Positions 26,047-34,728 of a stretch of 63,261 nt of DNA are shown in pieces. Below the pieces are notes generated by a model that did no database searches, had not been told where the DNA came from, and saw only the letters and a program-made list of their open reading frames with translations. Position 1 is the stretch's first letter. Each line of letters opens with the position of its first letter. Location: assembly GCA_902595285.1 (NCBI GenBank), contig CACJPL010000008.1, positions 1-63,261 on the forward strand, in the 5' to 3' direction. Both the position numbers and the translations under genes were made by a program. This DNA comes from an uncultured Pelagibacteraceae bacterium (GTDB taxonomy: Bacteria; Pseudomonadota; Alphaproteobacteria; Pelagibacterales; Pelagibacteraceae).

Positions 26047-27225
26047 TTAATTTAGTGCGGTTATACCAGGAAGGTTTTTACCTTCAAGATATTCTAAAAA
26101 AGCTCCACCTGCAGTTGAAACAAAATTGAAATTATCAACGATATCTAAATTATTTAACAACGAAACCGTATCTCCACCACCTGCAACTGAAAAAATTTTG
26201 TTCAGCTTGTTATTTTCAATTATTTTTTTTGCAATTTGAATACTTCCATTGGCAAAATTTGGATTTTCAAAATATCCCGCAGGGCCATTCCAAAGTATAG
26301 TTTTACTTTTATCAATAATATTTATAATTTTTTCTATAGTTTTTGGGCCAATATCTAATATTATTTCATCAGATAATATTTCACTCAAGTCTTTTTTTTT
26401 AGGAGATCCATTTAAATTTTTAGATACAATCACGTCTTGAGGATAAACTATTTTACATTTTTCTTTTTTAGAAAGGGTTGTGATTTCCTCAATTATTTTA
26501 TCACAATTTTTTTCTTTAATAGATTTTCCAATATTGTTTCCATAAAATTCTATAAAATTATTAGCCATACCTCCTACAATCACAAGATTGTCAAATTTAG
26601 GAATTAAATTTTTAATAACATTAATCTTAGTAGAAATTTTAGATCCACCAATAATACAAGTAATTGGTCTTGTTATATCTGAAGTTATTTTATTAAGTGC
26701 GTTTACCTCTAGGTCTAGCTGTAACCCAGAAAATGAGGGCAGGAATTTTGGAATTTCTTTAATTGAAGCATGTGCTCTGTGCGAGCAAGAAAAAGCATCA
26801 TTCACATATATATCTCCAAAATTTGACAGAAGTTTAGCGAATTTATTATCATTTTGTTCTTCTTCAGAATAAAATCTAATATTTTCAAAAATAAAAATTT
26901 CCTCTTCATAGTTATTGAAGAAATTTTTATTTTTAATTTTTTTAATATTTTCAGTAATTAGTTTTACTTTTTTACCTAATTTATTTTGTAACTCTTCACA
27001 AATTGGTTTTAGTGAGAGCTCCTTAACAATTTTACCTTTTGGTCTTCCAACATGAGATAAAATAAAAATTTTAGTTTTTTCTTTAATCAAAAAATTTAAA
27101 GTAGGAAGAATTTTATCGATTCTATTTGTGTCGATTATCTTATTTTTATCGAGTGGAACATTTAAATCTAGTCTTAATAATATTTTTTTATTGTTAAGAT
27201 TTTTTTCGTTTATAATACTTCTCAT
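26047..27225 (-). CDS. pgk: Phosphoglycerate kinase
   Basis: This 392-residue enzyme transfers phosphate between 1,3-bisphosphoglycerate and ADP. It contains LLRLDLNVPLDKNKI near 17, LSHVGRPKG near 58, ENIRFYSEEEQND near 112, VNDAFSCSHRAHAS near 140, and the nucleotide-binding NGPAGYFENPNFANGS and SVAGGGDTVSLL at the C-terminal side. It overlaps the gap stop by 1 base and is followed after 1 base by fba, consistent with translational coupling. Confidence 0.96.
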   Translation of the reverse strand: MRSIINEKNLNNKKILLRLDLNVPLDKNKIIDTNRIDKILPTLNFLIKEKTKIFILSHVGRPKGKIVKELSLKPICEELQNKLGKKVKLITENIKKIKNKNFFNNYEEEIFIFENIRFYSEEEQNDNKFAKLLSNFGDIYVNDAFSCSHRAHASIKEIPKFLPSFSGLQLDLEVNALNKITSDITRPITCIIGGSKISTKINVIKNLIPKFDNLVIVGGMANNFIEFYGNNIGKSIKEKNCDKIIEEITTLSKKEKCKIVYPQDVIVSKNLNGSPKKKDLSEILSDEIILDIGPKTIEKIINIIDKSKTILWNGPAGYFENPNFANGSIQIAKKIIENNKLNKIFSVAGGGDTVSLLNNLDIVDNFNFVSTAGGAFLEYLEGKNLPGITALN

Positions 27226-28232
27226 TAAGAGATTTTATGCAAAGTTTTAGCAATATCACACATTCTGTTAGAAAAGCCCCACTCATTATCATACCACGCT
27301 GATATTTTACCCATATTGCTTCCAACTACATTTGTCAAAGAAGCATCTACTATTGCAGATGCAGGATCATGATTAAAATCTATTGATACCAATTTTTCAT
27401 TAGTAACTTTTAAGATTTTTTTTAATTTATTTTTTGATGCTTGTTCAAAAGCGTTATTGATTTTTTTAATATCAATTTTTTTTTTTGTACAAAAAACCAA
27501 TTCAACAAGAGAAACGTTTGGAGTGGGTACTCTCATCGCAATCCCTTCTAATTTTCCTTTGAGGCTTGGAATTATTTCTCCTATTGCTTTTGAAGCTCCT
27601 GTTGAGGTGGGAACTATAGATTGATTTGCAGACCTTGCTCTTCTAGGGTCTTTGTGAGAATTATCTAAAATTCTCTGATCACTTGTAAAAGCATGAATTG
27701 TAGTCATGAAACCTTTTTCAATTTCAAAATTTTCATTTAGAACGTTAGCAACTGGTGCTAGACAATTGGTGGTACATGATGCAGCAGATATTATTTTATC
27801 TTCTTTAGTAATTATATTTTCATTAACACCAAAAACTATGGTTTTATCAGCATTTTTACATGGAGCTGAAACAATGACTTTTTTTGCACCATTTTTTAAA
27901 TGTGCAACAAGCTTTTCTTTTGAATTAAATTTTCCCGTGCATTCAAAAACATAATCTACATCATGTATTTTCCAGTCAATTTTTTCAATTTTTGTTTCTT
28001 GAGAAAATGAAATTTTATTTTTATTAATTATTAAATGATTTGCATCGAAACCTAGATGAGCATTTAATTTTCCATGTATAGAATCATATTTAATTAATTT
28101 AGATGTAGTTTCTGAATTTGACCTATTATTTATATGATTAATTTTTAAATTTTTATTTTTACTTTCGACAATTGATCTGAATACCATACGACCAATTCTT
28201 CCCATTCCGTTAATTCCAATTTTAATTATCAT
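27225..28232 (-). CDS. gap: Glyceraldehyde-3-phosphate dehydrogenase, type I
   Basis: The 335-residue enzyme begins IKIGINGMGRIGRMVFRS and has the catalytic cysteine in SAASCTTNCLAPVA near 148-161. TIHAFTSDQRILDNSHKD, RRARSANQSIVPTSTGA and WYDNEWGFSNRM complete the family pattern. The residues after the glycine motif could be examined for NAD versus NADP preference. It sits between tkt and pgk. Confidence 0.96.
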   Translation of the reverse strand: MIIKIGINGMGRIGRMVFRSIVESKNKNLKINHINNRSNSETTSKLIKYDSIHGKLNAHLGFDANHLIINKNKISFSQETKIEKIDWKIHDVDYVFECTGKFNSKEKLVAHLKNGAKKVIVSAPCKNADKTIVFGVNENIITKEDKIISAASCTTNCLAPVANVLNENFEIEKGFMTTIHAFTSDQRILDNSHKDPRRARSANQSIVPTSTGASKAIGEIIPSLKGKLEGIAMRVPTPNVSLVELVFCTKKKIDIKKINNAFEQASKNKLKKILKVTNEKLVSIDFNHDPASAIVDASLTNVVGSNMGKISAWYDNEWGFSNRMCDIAKTLHKIS

Positions 28233-28233
28233 T

Positions 28234-30192
28234 TTATTTTTTAATTAATTTTTTTGAAATATTTTTAATATTTGTACTCTCTAGTCCAAAATATTTATAA
28301 ATATCTTTATAAGGTGCACTTTTTCCAAATTCATTAATTCCAAAAGTAATACCATTACTACCTACATATTTTTTCCAACAATCATTTGATCCAGCTTCAA
28401 TCGATATTTTAAGTTTTGATTCTTCTAAAATTTTATTTTTATAAGATTTTGGTTGTAAGTCGAAAAGTTCCATACAAGGCATTGATATTACCTTGGAGTA
28501 TATTTTATCTTTGGCTAATTTATGGCTAACATCTATGGCAAGATTAACCTCAGATCCACTTGCTAATATTGTTAGATTAATTTTTTTATTTGTTCTTAAA
28601 ACCTCGTAAGCTCCTAATGCACATTTGTTTTTATTAGAGAATGTTTTTCTTACTGGATTTAAGTTTTGTCTTGTTAAAGATAACACACTAGGTGTTTTTG
28701 AACTTTTTAAGGAATGTTCCCAACATTCGATTGTCTCAATTCTATCTGCTGGCCTAAATACATTTAAGTTAGGTATAGCACGTAAACCTGAAAGTTGTTC
28801 TATAGGTTGATGAGTAGGGCCATCTTCTCCGAGTCCAATAGAATCATGTGTCATTACATATATGACTCTTTTTTTCATTAATGCTGATAATCTGATCGAA
28901 GGTTTGCAATAATCGGAAAATATTAAAAAAGTACCACCATAAGGAATTAGATTGCTGTGAAGAGCAATACCATTCATAATTCCGCTCATTGCATGCTCTC
29001 TTACTCCATAATGAATGTAGTTTCCATTAAAATCCCCAGGTTTAATTATTTTGTGGTTTTTAGTTTTAGTATTGTTTGATCCAGCTAAATCAGCAGAGCC
29101 ACCGATTAGATTATTTTTTTGTTTTGTTAATGCACTTAATGTCATTTCTGAACATTTTCTAGTAGCTATAATTTTTGGTTCCTTTATTGCATTCTCTTTT
29201 TCTCTTTTGAGGGCTTTATTAAAGTTATTTTTAAAAATTTGATTAAATTTTATTTTTTTTCTATTTAATATTCTGTTCCATTTTTTTTCTATATTTTCAC
29301 CTCGCTGACCAATTTTTCTCCAATTTTTTAAAATTTTGTTTGGAATATCAAAGGGTTTGTTTTTCCAGTTTAAGGCTTTTCTTACAAGTTTTATTTCATC
29401 TAATCCCAAAGGACTTCCATGAGATGATGCTTTTCCAGATTTATTAGGTGAACCATATCCAATTTTTGTTTTACAAGAAATAACAGTAGGTTTTTTAGCT
29501 TTCTGAGCTTTTTTTAGTGCCCTAAAAATTTCTTTTTCATTATGACCGTTGATAGAAATATAATCCCAACCATAACCTTCAAATCTTTTTTTAAAATTAT
29601 CTGAAACTGCAAGATTTGTTGGACCATCAATTGAAATTGAATTGTTGTCAAATAGCATGACTAAATTTTTAAGTTTTAAATGTCCTGCTAAACTCATGGC
29701 TTCATGACTTATTCCTTCCATTAAACATCCATCTCCAGCTAAAACGTAGGTTTTGTGGTTAATTAAATCTTTTCCTAATTTATTTTTTAAAATTTCTTCA
29801 GCTATAGCAAAACCAACTGCATTAGATATACCTTGTCCAAGTGGACCTGTCGTTGTTTCAATACCTGTTTTTGGATGATATTCAGGATGTCCAGCACAAA
29901 TCGAATTAAGCTGCCTAAATTTTTTTATGTTATTAATTGATATACTTTTATAACCCGTTAGATACAGCAAAGAATACAGAAGCATAGAACCATGACCAGC
30001 AGACAAAACAAATCTATCTCTATTTAACCAATCAGGATTTTTTGGATTAAATCTCAAAAACTTTGTAAATAGCACTGTTGCTACATCTGCCATGCCCATA
30101 GGCATTCCAGGGTGGCCTGAATTTGCCTTTTGAACAGCATCAATTGATAAAAATCTGATGCAATTAGCTAAATCATTGTGTTGTTTGCTCAA
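28234..30192 (-). CDS. tkt: Transketolase
   Basis: This 652-residue thiamine-diphosphate enzyme has all three domains. SGHPGMPMGMADVA near 24, SAGHGSMLLYSLLYLTGY near 65, the ThDP motif AGDGCLMEGISHEA near 153, and GEDGPTHQPIEQLSGLRAIPNL near 450 are seen. The start is TTG at 30192, with AGGAT about 9 bases upstream; no in-frame ATG is available nearby. It is the first gene of a seven-gene unit ending in suhB and shares a 53-bp divergent spacer with the coiled-coil gene at 30246. Confidence 0.95.
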   Translation of the reverse strand: MSKQHNDLANCIRFLSIDAVQKANSGHPGMPMGMADVATVLFTKFLRFNPKNPDWLNRDRFVLSAGHGSMLLYSLLYLTGYKSISINNIKKFRQLNSICAGHPEYHPKTGIETTTGPLGQGISNAVGFAIAEEILKNKLGKDLINHKTYVLAGDGCLMEGISHEAMSLAGHLKLKNLVMLFDNNSISIDGPTNLAVSDNFKKRFEGYGWDYISINGHNEKEIFRALKKAQKAKKPTVISCKTKIGYGSPNKSGKASSHGSPLGLDEIKLVRKALNWKNKPFDIPNKILKNWRKIGQRGENIEKKWNRILNRKKIKFNQIFKNNFNKALKREKENAIKEPKIIATRKCSEMTLSALTKQKNNLIGGSADLAGSNNTKTKNHKIIKPGDFNGNYIHYGVREHAMSGIMNGIALHSNLIPYGGTFLIFSDYCKPSIRLSALMKKRVIYVMTHDSIGLGEDGPTHQPIEQLSGLRAIPNLNVFRPADRIETIECWEHSLKSSKTPSVLSLTRQNLNPVRKTFSNKNKCALGAYEVLRTNKKINLTILASGSEVNLAIDVSHKLAKDKIYSKVISMPCMELFDLQPKSYKNKILEESKLKISIEAGSNDCWKKYVGSNGITFGINEFGKSAPYKDIYKYFGLESTNIKNISKKLIKK

Positions 30193-30245
30193 AATTATCC
30201 TGACTAGACTAAGAAGAATCTATTTAATAATATAAACATATATAT

Positions 30246-30569
30246 ATGAATTCTATAAACGAAAAAGAAAAAAAATTAAATATTGCACTAAAAGAATTAA
30301 AAAATTTAGATCTTACAAATCCTCAATTACAAAAAAATATCGAAAATTTAAGCACAAAACAAAATCAATTAGAAATTGAAAAAACACAGATTGAAGAAAA
30401 ATATAAAACTTTGCTTGAGGAACATGAAAATCTCTCAAAAAAACTTGAGGATTTAAAAAACAAAGAAAAGCTAGAAGAAAAAAAACAAATTGAGTTTTCT
30501 GAAAAAATTGACGAACTTAATCAAGAAACTGACTCTTTATTAGATGAAATAGATAAATGGCAAATGTAA
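30246..30569 (+). CDS. Small coiled-coil protein (DUF4164-like) upstream of zapA
   Basis: The 107-residue product is almost entirely predicted coiled coil, rich in Lys, Glu, Leu and Gln, with no membrane segment. In alphaproteobacteria a DUF4164 coiled-coil gene commonly precedes zapA, and this one overlaps zapA by 13 bases. A role with ZapA at the cell-division ring is inferred from context only. Coiled-coil composition makes homology hard to establish. Confidence 0.65.
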   Translation: MNSINEKEKKLNIALKELKNLDLTNPQLQKNIENLSTKQNQLEIEKTQIEEKYKTLLEEHENLSKKLEDLKNKEKLEEKKQIEFSEKIDELNQETDSLLDEIDKWQM

Positions 30570-31003
30570 GTATAAAATTTAACAATAAAGAGTTTTTACT
30601 CGCTTGTGAGGATGGACAAGAAGAACATTTAGAAGAGTTGTTAATTCAAATTAATAAAAAGTTTAATAGTTTAAAAAATGATTTGGGTAATTTGGGTGAA
30701 AATAAACTTTTGTTAATTACAGCTATAAAAATAATGGATGAATATTTCGAAACTAAGAAGAAAGTTGATTTAAAAAAAGATGAATTCAATGATCTGTCAA
30801 AAAAATTTAAGGAGCTAAAATCTTTAATTTATGATTACAGGGATACAAAAGAGTCTGAAATTGAAAAACTAAATCTTGATCATGAAAATTTAAAAAAAGA
30901 AATTAATGCTAATCAAAAAAAATATGAAAATTTAATTGATGAAGCTGCTGATCAAATATCAAATTTTGTTAAAAAAGCAAAATTAGAAAATATATCTAAA
31001 TAG
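30557..31003 (+). CDS. zapA: Cell division protein ZapA
   Basis: The 148-residue protein begins with the ZapA head domain (VSIKFNNKEFLLACEDGQEEHLEELLIQINKKF), followed by LLLITAIKIMDEYFE and a long coiled coil. ZapA binds and bundles FtsZ filaments. In many proteobacteria the 6S RNA gene lies between zapA and the 5-formyl-THF cyclo-ligase gene; here only 4 bases separate them. Confidence 0.87.
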   Translation: MANVSIKFNNKEFLLACEDGQEEHLEELLIQINKKFNSLKNDLGNLGENKLLLITAIKIMDEYFETKKKVDLKKDEFNDLSKKFKELKSLIYDYRDTKESEIEKLNLDHENLKKEINANQKKYENLIDEAADQISNFVKKAKLENISK

Positions 31004-31007
31004 GTCC

Positions 31008-31553
31008 GTGAGCAAATCTGAGCTAAGAAGCAAAATTTTAAATATTAGAAAAAAAAATTCGTCAAAAAAACTTGATCTCCATCCTCAAAAGATTTTTAGA
31101 TTTTTTAAAAAAAATAAAATTAATTTTAAAAATGTAGGTGGATATTATCCATGTAATTATGAGATTGATGATTTAGATATTCTCAATTTTTTTAGAAATA
31201 AAAAATCCAATATTTCCTTGCCAATAATAAGAGAAAATAAACAAATGGATTTTTTTGAATGGACAAATAAAGATCCTTTAAAAATTAATAAGTATGGAAT
31301 TGCTGAGCCTATTTCGGAAAAGAAGATTTACCCAGATATAATATTTGTCCCTTTGTTAGCTTATGACGATGATTTGAATAGGTTAGGATATGGTGGAGGG
31401 TTTTATGATCGTTATTTAGAAAAAATAGAAAAAATTAAAAAAATTTTAAAAATTGGATTAGGATTTTCATACCAAGAACTAAACAAAATACCTATCAATA
31501 AGAATGATAAGAAGCTTGATTTAATAATAACTGAGAAAAAAATTATACAATGA
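31008..31553 (+). CDS. fthC: 5-formyltetrahydrofolate cyclo-ligase
   Basis: This 181-residue ATP-dependent enzyme converts 5-formyl-THF to 5,10-methenyl-THF. Motifs include a basic N-terminus (ELRSKILNIRKK), FVPLLAYDDDLNRLGYGGGFYDRYL near 118-142, and GLGFSYQEL. The start is GTG at 31008, four bases after zapA. Its stop overlaps the ymdB start by 4 bases. Confidence 0.9.
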   Translation: MSKSELRSKILNIRKKNSSKKLDLHPQKIFRFFKKNKINFKNVGGYYPCNYEIDDLDILNFFRNKKSNISLPIIRENKQMDFFEWTNKDPLKINKYGIAEPISEKKIYPDIIFVPLLAYDDDLNRLGYGGGFYDRYLEKIEKIKKILKIGLGFSYQELNKIPINKNDKKLDLIITEKKIIQ

Positions 31554-32353
31554 GAATTTTATTTTTAGGTGATGTTGTTGGAATCTCTGGATGTTCTAAA
31601 TTAACAAGAAATTTACGCAATGAAATTGATAGAAAAAAAATTGATTTTGTAATTGTAAATGGTGAAAATGCAGCTGCTCAAGGGGTTGGTTTAACAAGAG
31701 AAATATGCAAGGATTTTTTTAATGCTGGTGTTGATGTTGTCACAACAGGAAATCATGTTTGGGATCAAAAAGAAATTATGGATTTTATTGATAAAGAAGA
31801 AAGGTTATTGAGACCTCTAAATTTATTTGAACCAGCACCTGGGAAAGGATTTCAAATTTATAATACAAAATATGATATTAAGATAGGTGTTCTCAATTTA
31901 ATGGGAAATGTTTTTATGAAAAAATGTGAAGATGTTTTTGAAGTTTCAAAAAATTTTTTAACTGTTAATAAATTAAAAAAAGATTTTGATTTATTAGTGG
32001 TGGACTTTCATGGTGAAATTACTAGCGAAAAAAATGCAATTGGACATTTTTTTGATGGGAAGGCAACTTTAGTTGTAGGAACTCATACACATATTCCTAC
32101 GAACGACGCTAGAATATTAAGTAATGGCACTGCATATCAAACAGATGCAGGCATGTGTGGAGATTACGACTCAGTGATTGGAATGAACAAAGAAAATTCC
32201 TTAAATAGATTTTTTAAAAAAAAATCTCTGAAACATTTTCCTTCCACAGGGTATGCCACTTTATGTGGCGTTATAGTGGATTGTGATGTAAGAACAGGTT
32301 TAGCAAGTAGCATTGAAAGTTACGTGTACGGAGATCAACTTAAAAATACTTAG
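31550..32353 (+). CDS. ymdB: YmdB-family metallophosphoesterase
   Basis: This 267-residue protein matches the YmdB/TIGR00282 family: ILFLGDVVGISG at the start, VNGENAAAQGVGLT near 37, TTGNHVWDQKEI near 65, VDFHGEITSEKNAIGHFFDGKATLVVGTHTHIPTND near 150-185, and QTDAGMCGDYDSVIGM near 198. In Bacillus it hydrolyses cyclic nucleotides and affects biofilm choice; its role here is unknown. It overlaps fthC and precedes yebC by 5 bases. Confidence 0.88.
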   Translation: MRILFLGDVVGISGCSKLTRNLRNEIDRKKIDFVIVNGENAAAQGVGLTREICKDFFNAGVDVVTTGNHVWDQKEIMDFIDKEERLLRPLNLFEPAPGKGFQIYNTKYDIKIGVLNLMGNVFMKKCEDVFEVSKNFLTVNKLKKDFDLLVVDFHGEITSEKNAIGHFFDGKATLVVGTHTHIPTNDARILSNGTAYQTDAGMCGDYDSVIGMNKENSLNRFFKKKSLKHFPSTGYATLCGVIVDCDVRTGLASSIESYVYGDQLKNT

Positions 32354-32358
32354 ATATT

Positions 32359-33084
32359 ATGGCAGGACATTCACATTGGGCAGGGATAAAACATAAAAAA
32401 GGTAAGGCTGACAAACAAAGATCAAAAATATTTTCAAAATTGTCTAAAGAGATTACAGTCGCAGCGAAATTAGGCGATAAAGATCCAGCTATGAATCCAA
32501 GACTTCGATCAGCAGTGCAGGCTGCTAGATCAGCTAATATGCCAAAAGATAACATTGAAAGAGCGATCGACAAATCCTCCACAGTTACAGGAACAAATTT
32601 TGAGAATTTAAGATATGAAGGATTTGGACCTGACAAGATTGCAGTAATTGTTGAAACTTTAACTGACAATAAAAATAGAACTGCATCAAACATTAGAACT
32701 ATTTTTCAAAAATGTGGTGGAAGCCTAGGCACTCAAGGCTCTGCCTCCCATAATTTTAAACAATTAGGCATTATCAAAATTGGAAAACAGGAAATTTCTG
32801 ATGAAAAAATTTTTGATTTAGCAATTGAATCTGGAGCTGAAGAGTGCTTTTCATATGAAGAATACCATGAGGTTCAGTGTCAGATGAGCGAAATATATAA
32901 TGTAAAAAAAAATCTAGAGAAAAAAATAGAAAATTTTATTTCTACTGATATTGAATGGATACCCATAAATAGTGTAGAAGTTATAAAAGATAATAAAGAG
33001 AGTGTAATTGAATTTTTGGAAAATCTTGAGGAAGATGATGACGTACAAAATGTTTATTCAAATGTTAATTTGGGTGGTTTTTGA
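32359..33084 (+). CDS. yebC: YebC/PmpR family protein
   Basis: The 241-residue protein starts AGHSHWAGIKHKKGKADKQRSKIFSKL and has NMPKDNIERAIDK near 60 and YEGFGPDKIAVIVETLTDNKNRT near 81-103, the standard YebC signature. Family members act as DNA-binding regulators, and some help ribosomes through difficult motifs. It directly precedes the RuvC-like gene, the ancestral yebC-ruvC arrangement. Confidence 0.93.
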   Translation: MAGHSHWAGIKHKKGKADKQRSKIFSKLSKEITVAAKLGDKDPAMNPRLRSAVQAARSANMPKDNIERAIDKSSTVTGTNFENLRYEGFGPDKIAVIVETLTDNKNRTASNIRTIFQKCGGSLGTQGSASHNFKQLGIIKIGKQEISDEKIFDLAIESGAEECFSYEEYHEVQCQMSEIYNVKKNLEKKIENFISTDIEWIPINSVEVIKDNKESVIEFLENLEEDDDVQNVYSNVNLGGF

Positions 33085-33578
33085 TGTTTATTATTGGAAT
33101 TGATCCAGGTATATCAGGATCAATTTGTTTTCTTAATGATGGAGTAATAAAAGATGTTATAGAAATGCCTACAATGGCAGAGGGCAAGAAAAATAAGAGA
33201 CAAGTCAATGGTCCCCAAATATTTAATGAAATTAAAGAAAGAATAAATAAAATAGATAAAAAAAATATTAAAGTTGTAATAGAACAAGTTTCTGCAATGC
33301 CAGGTCAAGGAGTAACTAGTATGTTCAATTTTGGACAATCGTTTGGGATTTTAAAAGGTATTTGTAGCGCAATGTATTTACCAGTTTATTATGTAAGGCC
33401 AGCAAAATGGAAAAAATATTTTAATCTTATTAATGCCGAAAAAGATGCGAGTAGAACAAGAGCTATTGAGATTTTCCCATATTTTTCAGCTCAATTGTCA
33501 AAAAAAAAAGATATTAACAAGGCAGATGCTATTCTAATTGCTAGTTTTTTTTATGAAACTTATAGAAAAGAGGAGTAA
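33084..33578 (+). CDS. RuvC-like Holliday-junction resolvase (divergent)
   Basis: I use the ATG at 33084, which overlaps the yebC stop (TGATG); a TTG one codon earlier is also possible. The 164-residue protein has FIIGIDPGISGS (first catalytic Asp), VVIEQVSAMPGQGVTSMFNFGQ (catalytic Glu) and KDINKADAILIASF (last Asp), the RNase H-like RuvC triad. MPGQG-x-SMFNFGQ resembles RuvC-like proteins of phages and some bacteria more than canonical RuvC. Position (yebC-ruvC-tol) fits ruvC, but ruvA and ruvB do not follow. It probably cleaves four-way junctions; biochemical proof is lacking. Confidence 0.8.
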   Translation: MFIIGIDPGISGSICFLNDGVIKDVIEMPTMAEGKKNKRQVNGPQIFNEIKERINKIDKKNIKVVIEQVSAMPGQGVTSMFNFGQSFGILKGICSAMYLPVYYVRPAKWKKYFNLINAEKDASRTRAIEIFPYFSAQLSKKKDINKADAILIASFFYETYRKEE

Positions 33579-33601
33579 ATAATTAAAGTTTGTAGTCAAA
33601 T

Positions 33602-33625
33602 TCATGACACATTTAAGTGTGATGA
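33602..33625 (+). promoter_or_regulatory. Inverted repeat upstream of tolQ
   Basis: TCATGACAC (33602-33610) and GTGTGATGA (33617-33625) are inverted repeats with one mismatch around ATTTAA. The element ends 6 bases before the tolQ ATG. It could be an operator palindrome or an mRNA hairpin near the ribosome site. No T tract follows, so a terminator is unlikely. Confidence 0.4.
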
Positions 33626-33631
33626 GTATGC

Positions 33632-34306
33632 ATGGAAGCAGACATAGCAGCAAAAGCGGTTGAACTAGGTACAAACACTGACTTTTCATTATATAGTTTA
33701 TTTTTTAGAGCAGACATAATTGTAAAGTCTGTAATGATTATATTAATTCTTTGCTCAGTATATTCTTGGGCTGTAATTTTTGATAAGTTTCGCTTATTTA
33801 AAAAAATAAATAAATCCTCAGAGGAATTTGAGGAAAAATTTTGGAATTCTAAATCGGCAGAGACTTTTTATAATAGTTTACCAGGTAAAATTGAGGACCC
33901 TATGTCTATAGTGTTTCAAGATGCTATGGAAGGATTATTAAAAAAGAGGTCAAGAACAAACATAAATGAGAGAATGAGTGCTTCACTCCAGGCTGGAATT
34001 GAAAAACAAATGACAAAAATTGAAAAAGGGTTTACTTTTTTAGCTACAGTCGGATCTACTGCTCCTTTTATTGGTTTATTCGGAACAGTTTGGGGTATTA
34101 TGAATTCGTTTCAATCAATAGCAATATCAAGAAATACAAGTCTAGCAATTGTTGCCCCAGGAATAGCCGAAGCACTATTTGCCACAGCACTAGGTCTCTT
34201 GGCAGCAATACCAGCTGTTGTAGCTTATAATAAATTTAACAATGACTCAAAAAAATATTTTGAAAAATTAGAAAACTTCTCAAAAAGATTTTTAACAATC
34301 ATATAA
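33632..34306 (+). CDS. tolQ: Tol-Pal system protein TolQ
   Basis: This 224-residue inner-membrane protein has three helices, one near residue 30-50 (IVKSVMIILILCSVYSWAVI) and two after 125. GFTFLATVGSTAPFIGLFGTVWGIMNSF and GIAEALFATALGLLAAIPAVVAYN are typical of the ExbB/TolQ/MotA family. With TolR it forms the proton-driven motor. It begins the tol operon, about 50 bases after the RuvC-like gene; the usual ybgC thioesterase gene is missing from this position. Confidence 0.94.
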   Translation: MEADIAAKAVELGTNTDFSLYSLFFRADIIVKSVMIILILCSVYSWAVIFDKFRLFKKINKSSEEFEEKFWNSKSAETFYNSLPGKIEDPMSIVFQDAMEGLLKKRSRTNINERMSASLQAGIEKQMTKIEKGFTFLATVGSTAPFIGLFGTVWGIMNSFQSIAISRNTSLAIVAPGIAEALFATALGLLAAIPAVVAYNKFNNDSKKYFEKLENFSKRFLTII

Positions 34307-34723
34307 ATGGCATTTAAATTTAATCGCTCCTCAAAAGAACCAATGAGTGAAATTAATGTTACCCCATTTGTGGATGTAATGTTAGTTTTATTAATTATAT
34401 TTATGGTGACTGCTCCGTTGTTAACAGTTGGAGTTCAAGTTGACTTACCTGAGAGTTCAGCTGATTCTTTACCAGAGGAAACAGAACCTTTAACTTTATC
34501 AATAAATTCAAAAGGTGAAATTTTTATTCAAGAAGCAAAAGTTGAGTACGATAATATTATAGCTAAAGTTCTCGCAGTTTCAAAAAACAGAACTGACACA
34601 AGAATTTATGTTAGAGGTGATAAAACTATCAATTATGGAAGAGTTTTAGAGATAATGGGTTTATTATCTGGATCAGGTTTTACAAAGGTAGCTTTAATTT
34701 CGGAACCATATAAACAAAGGTAA
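34307..34723 (+). CDS. tolR: Tol-Pal system protein TolR
   Basis: The 138-residue ExbD-family protein has a single helix, SEINVTPFVDVMLVLLIIFMV, carrying the proton-path Asp (about residue 23). It then has a periplasmic domain ending GRVLEIMGLLSGSGFTKVALIS. The start directly follows the tolQ stop. It works with TolQ to energise TolA. Confidence 0.94.
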   Translation: MAFKFNRSSKEPMSEINVTPFVDVMLVLLIIFMVTAPLLTVGVQVDLPESSADSLPEETEPLTLSINSKGEIFIQEAKVEYDNIIAKVLAVSKNRTDTRIYVRGDKTINYGRVLEIMGLLSGSGFTKVALISEPYKQR

Positions 34724-34728
34724 TTTAA

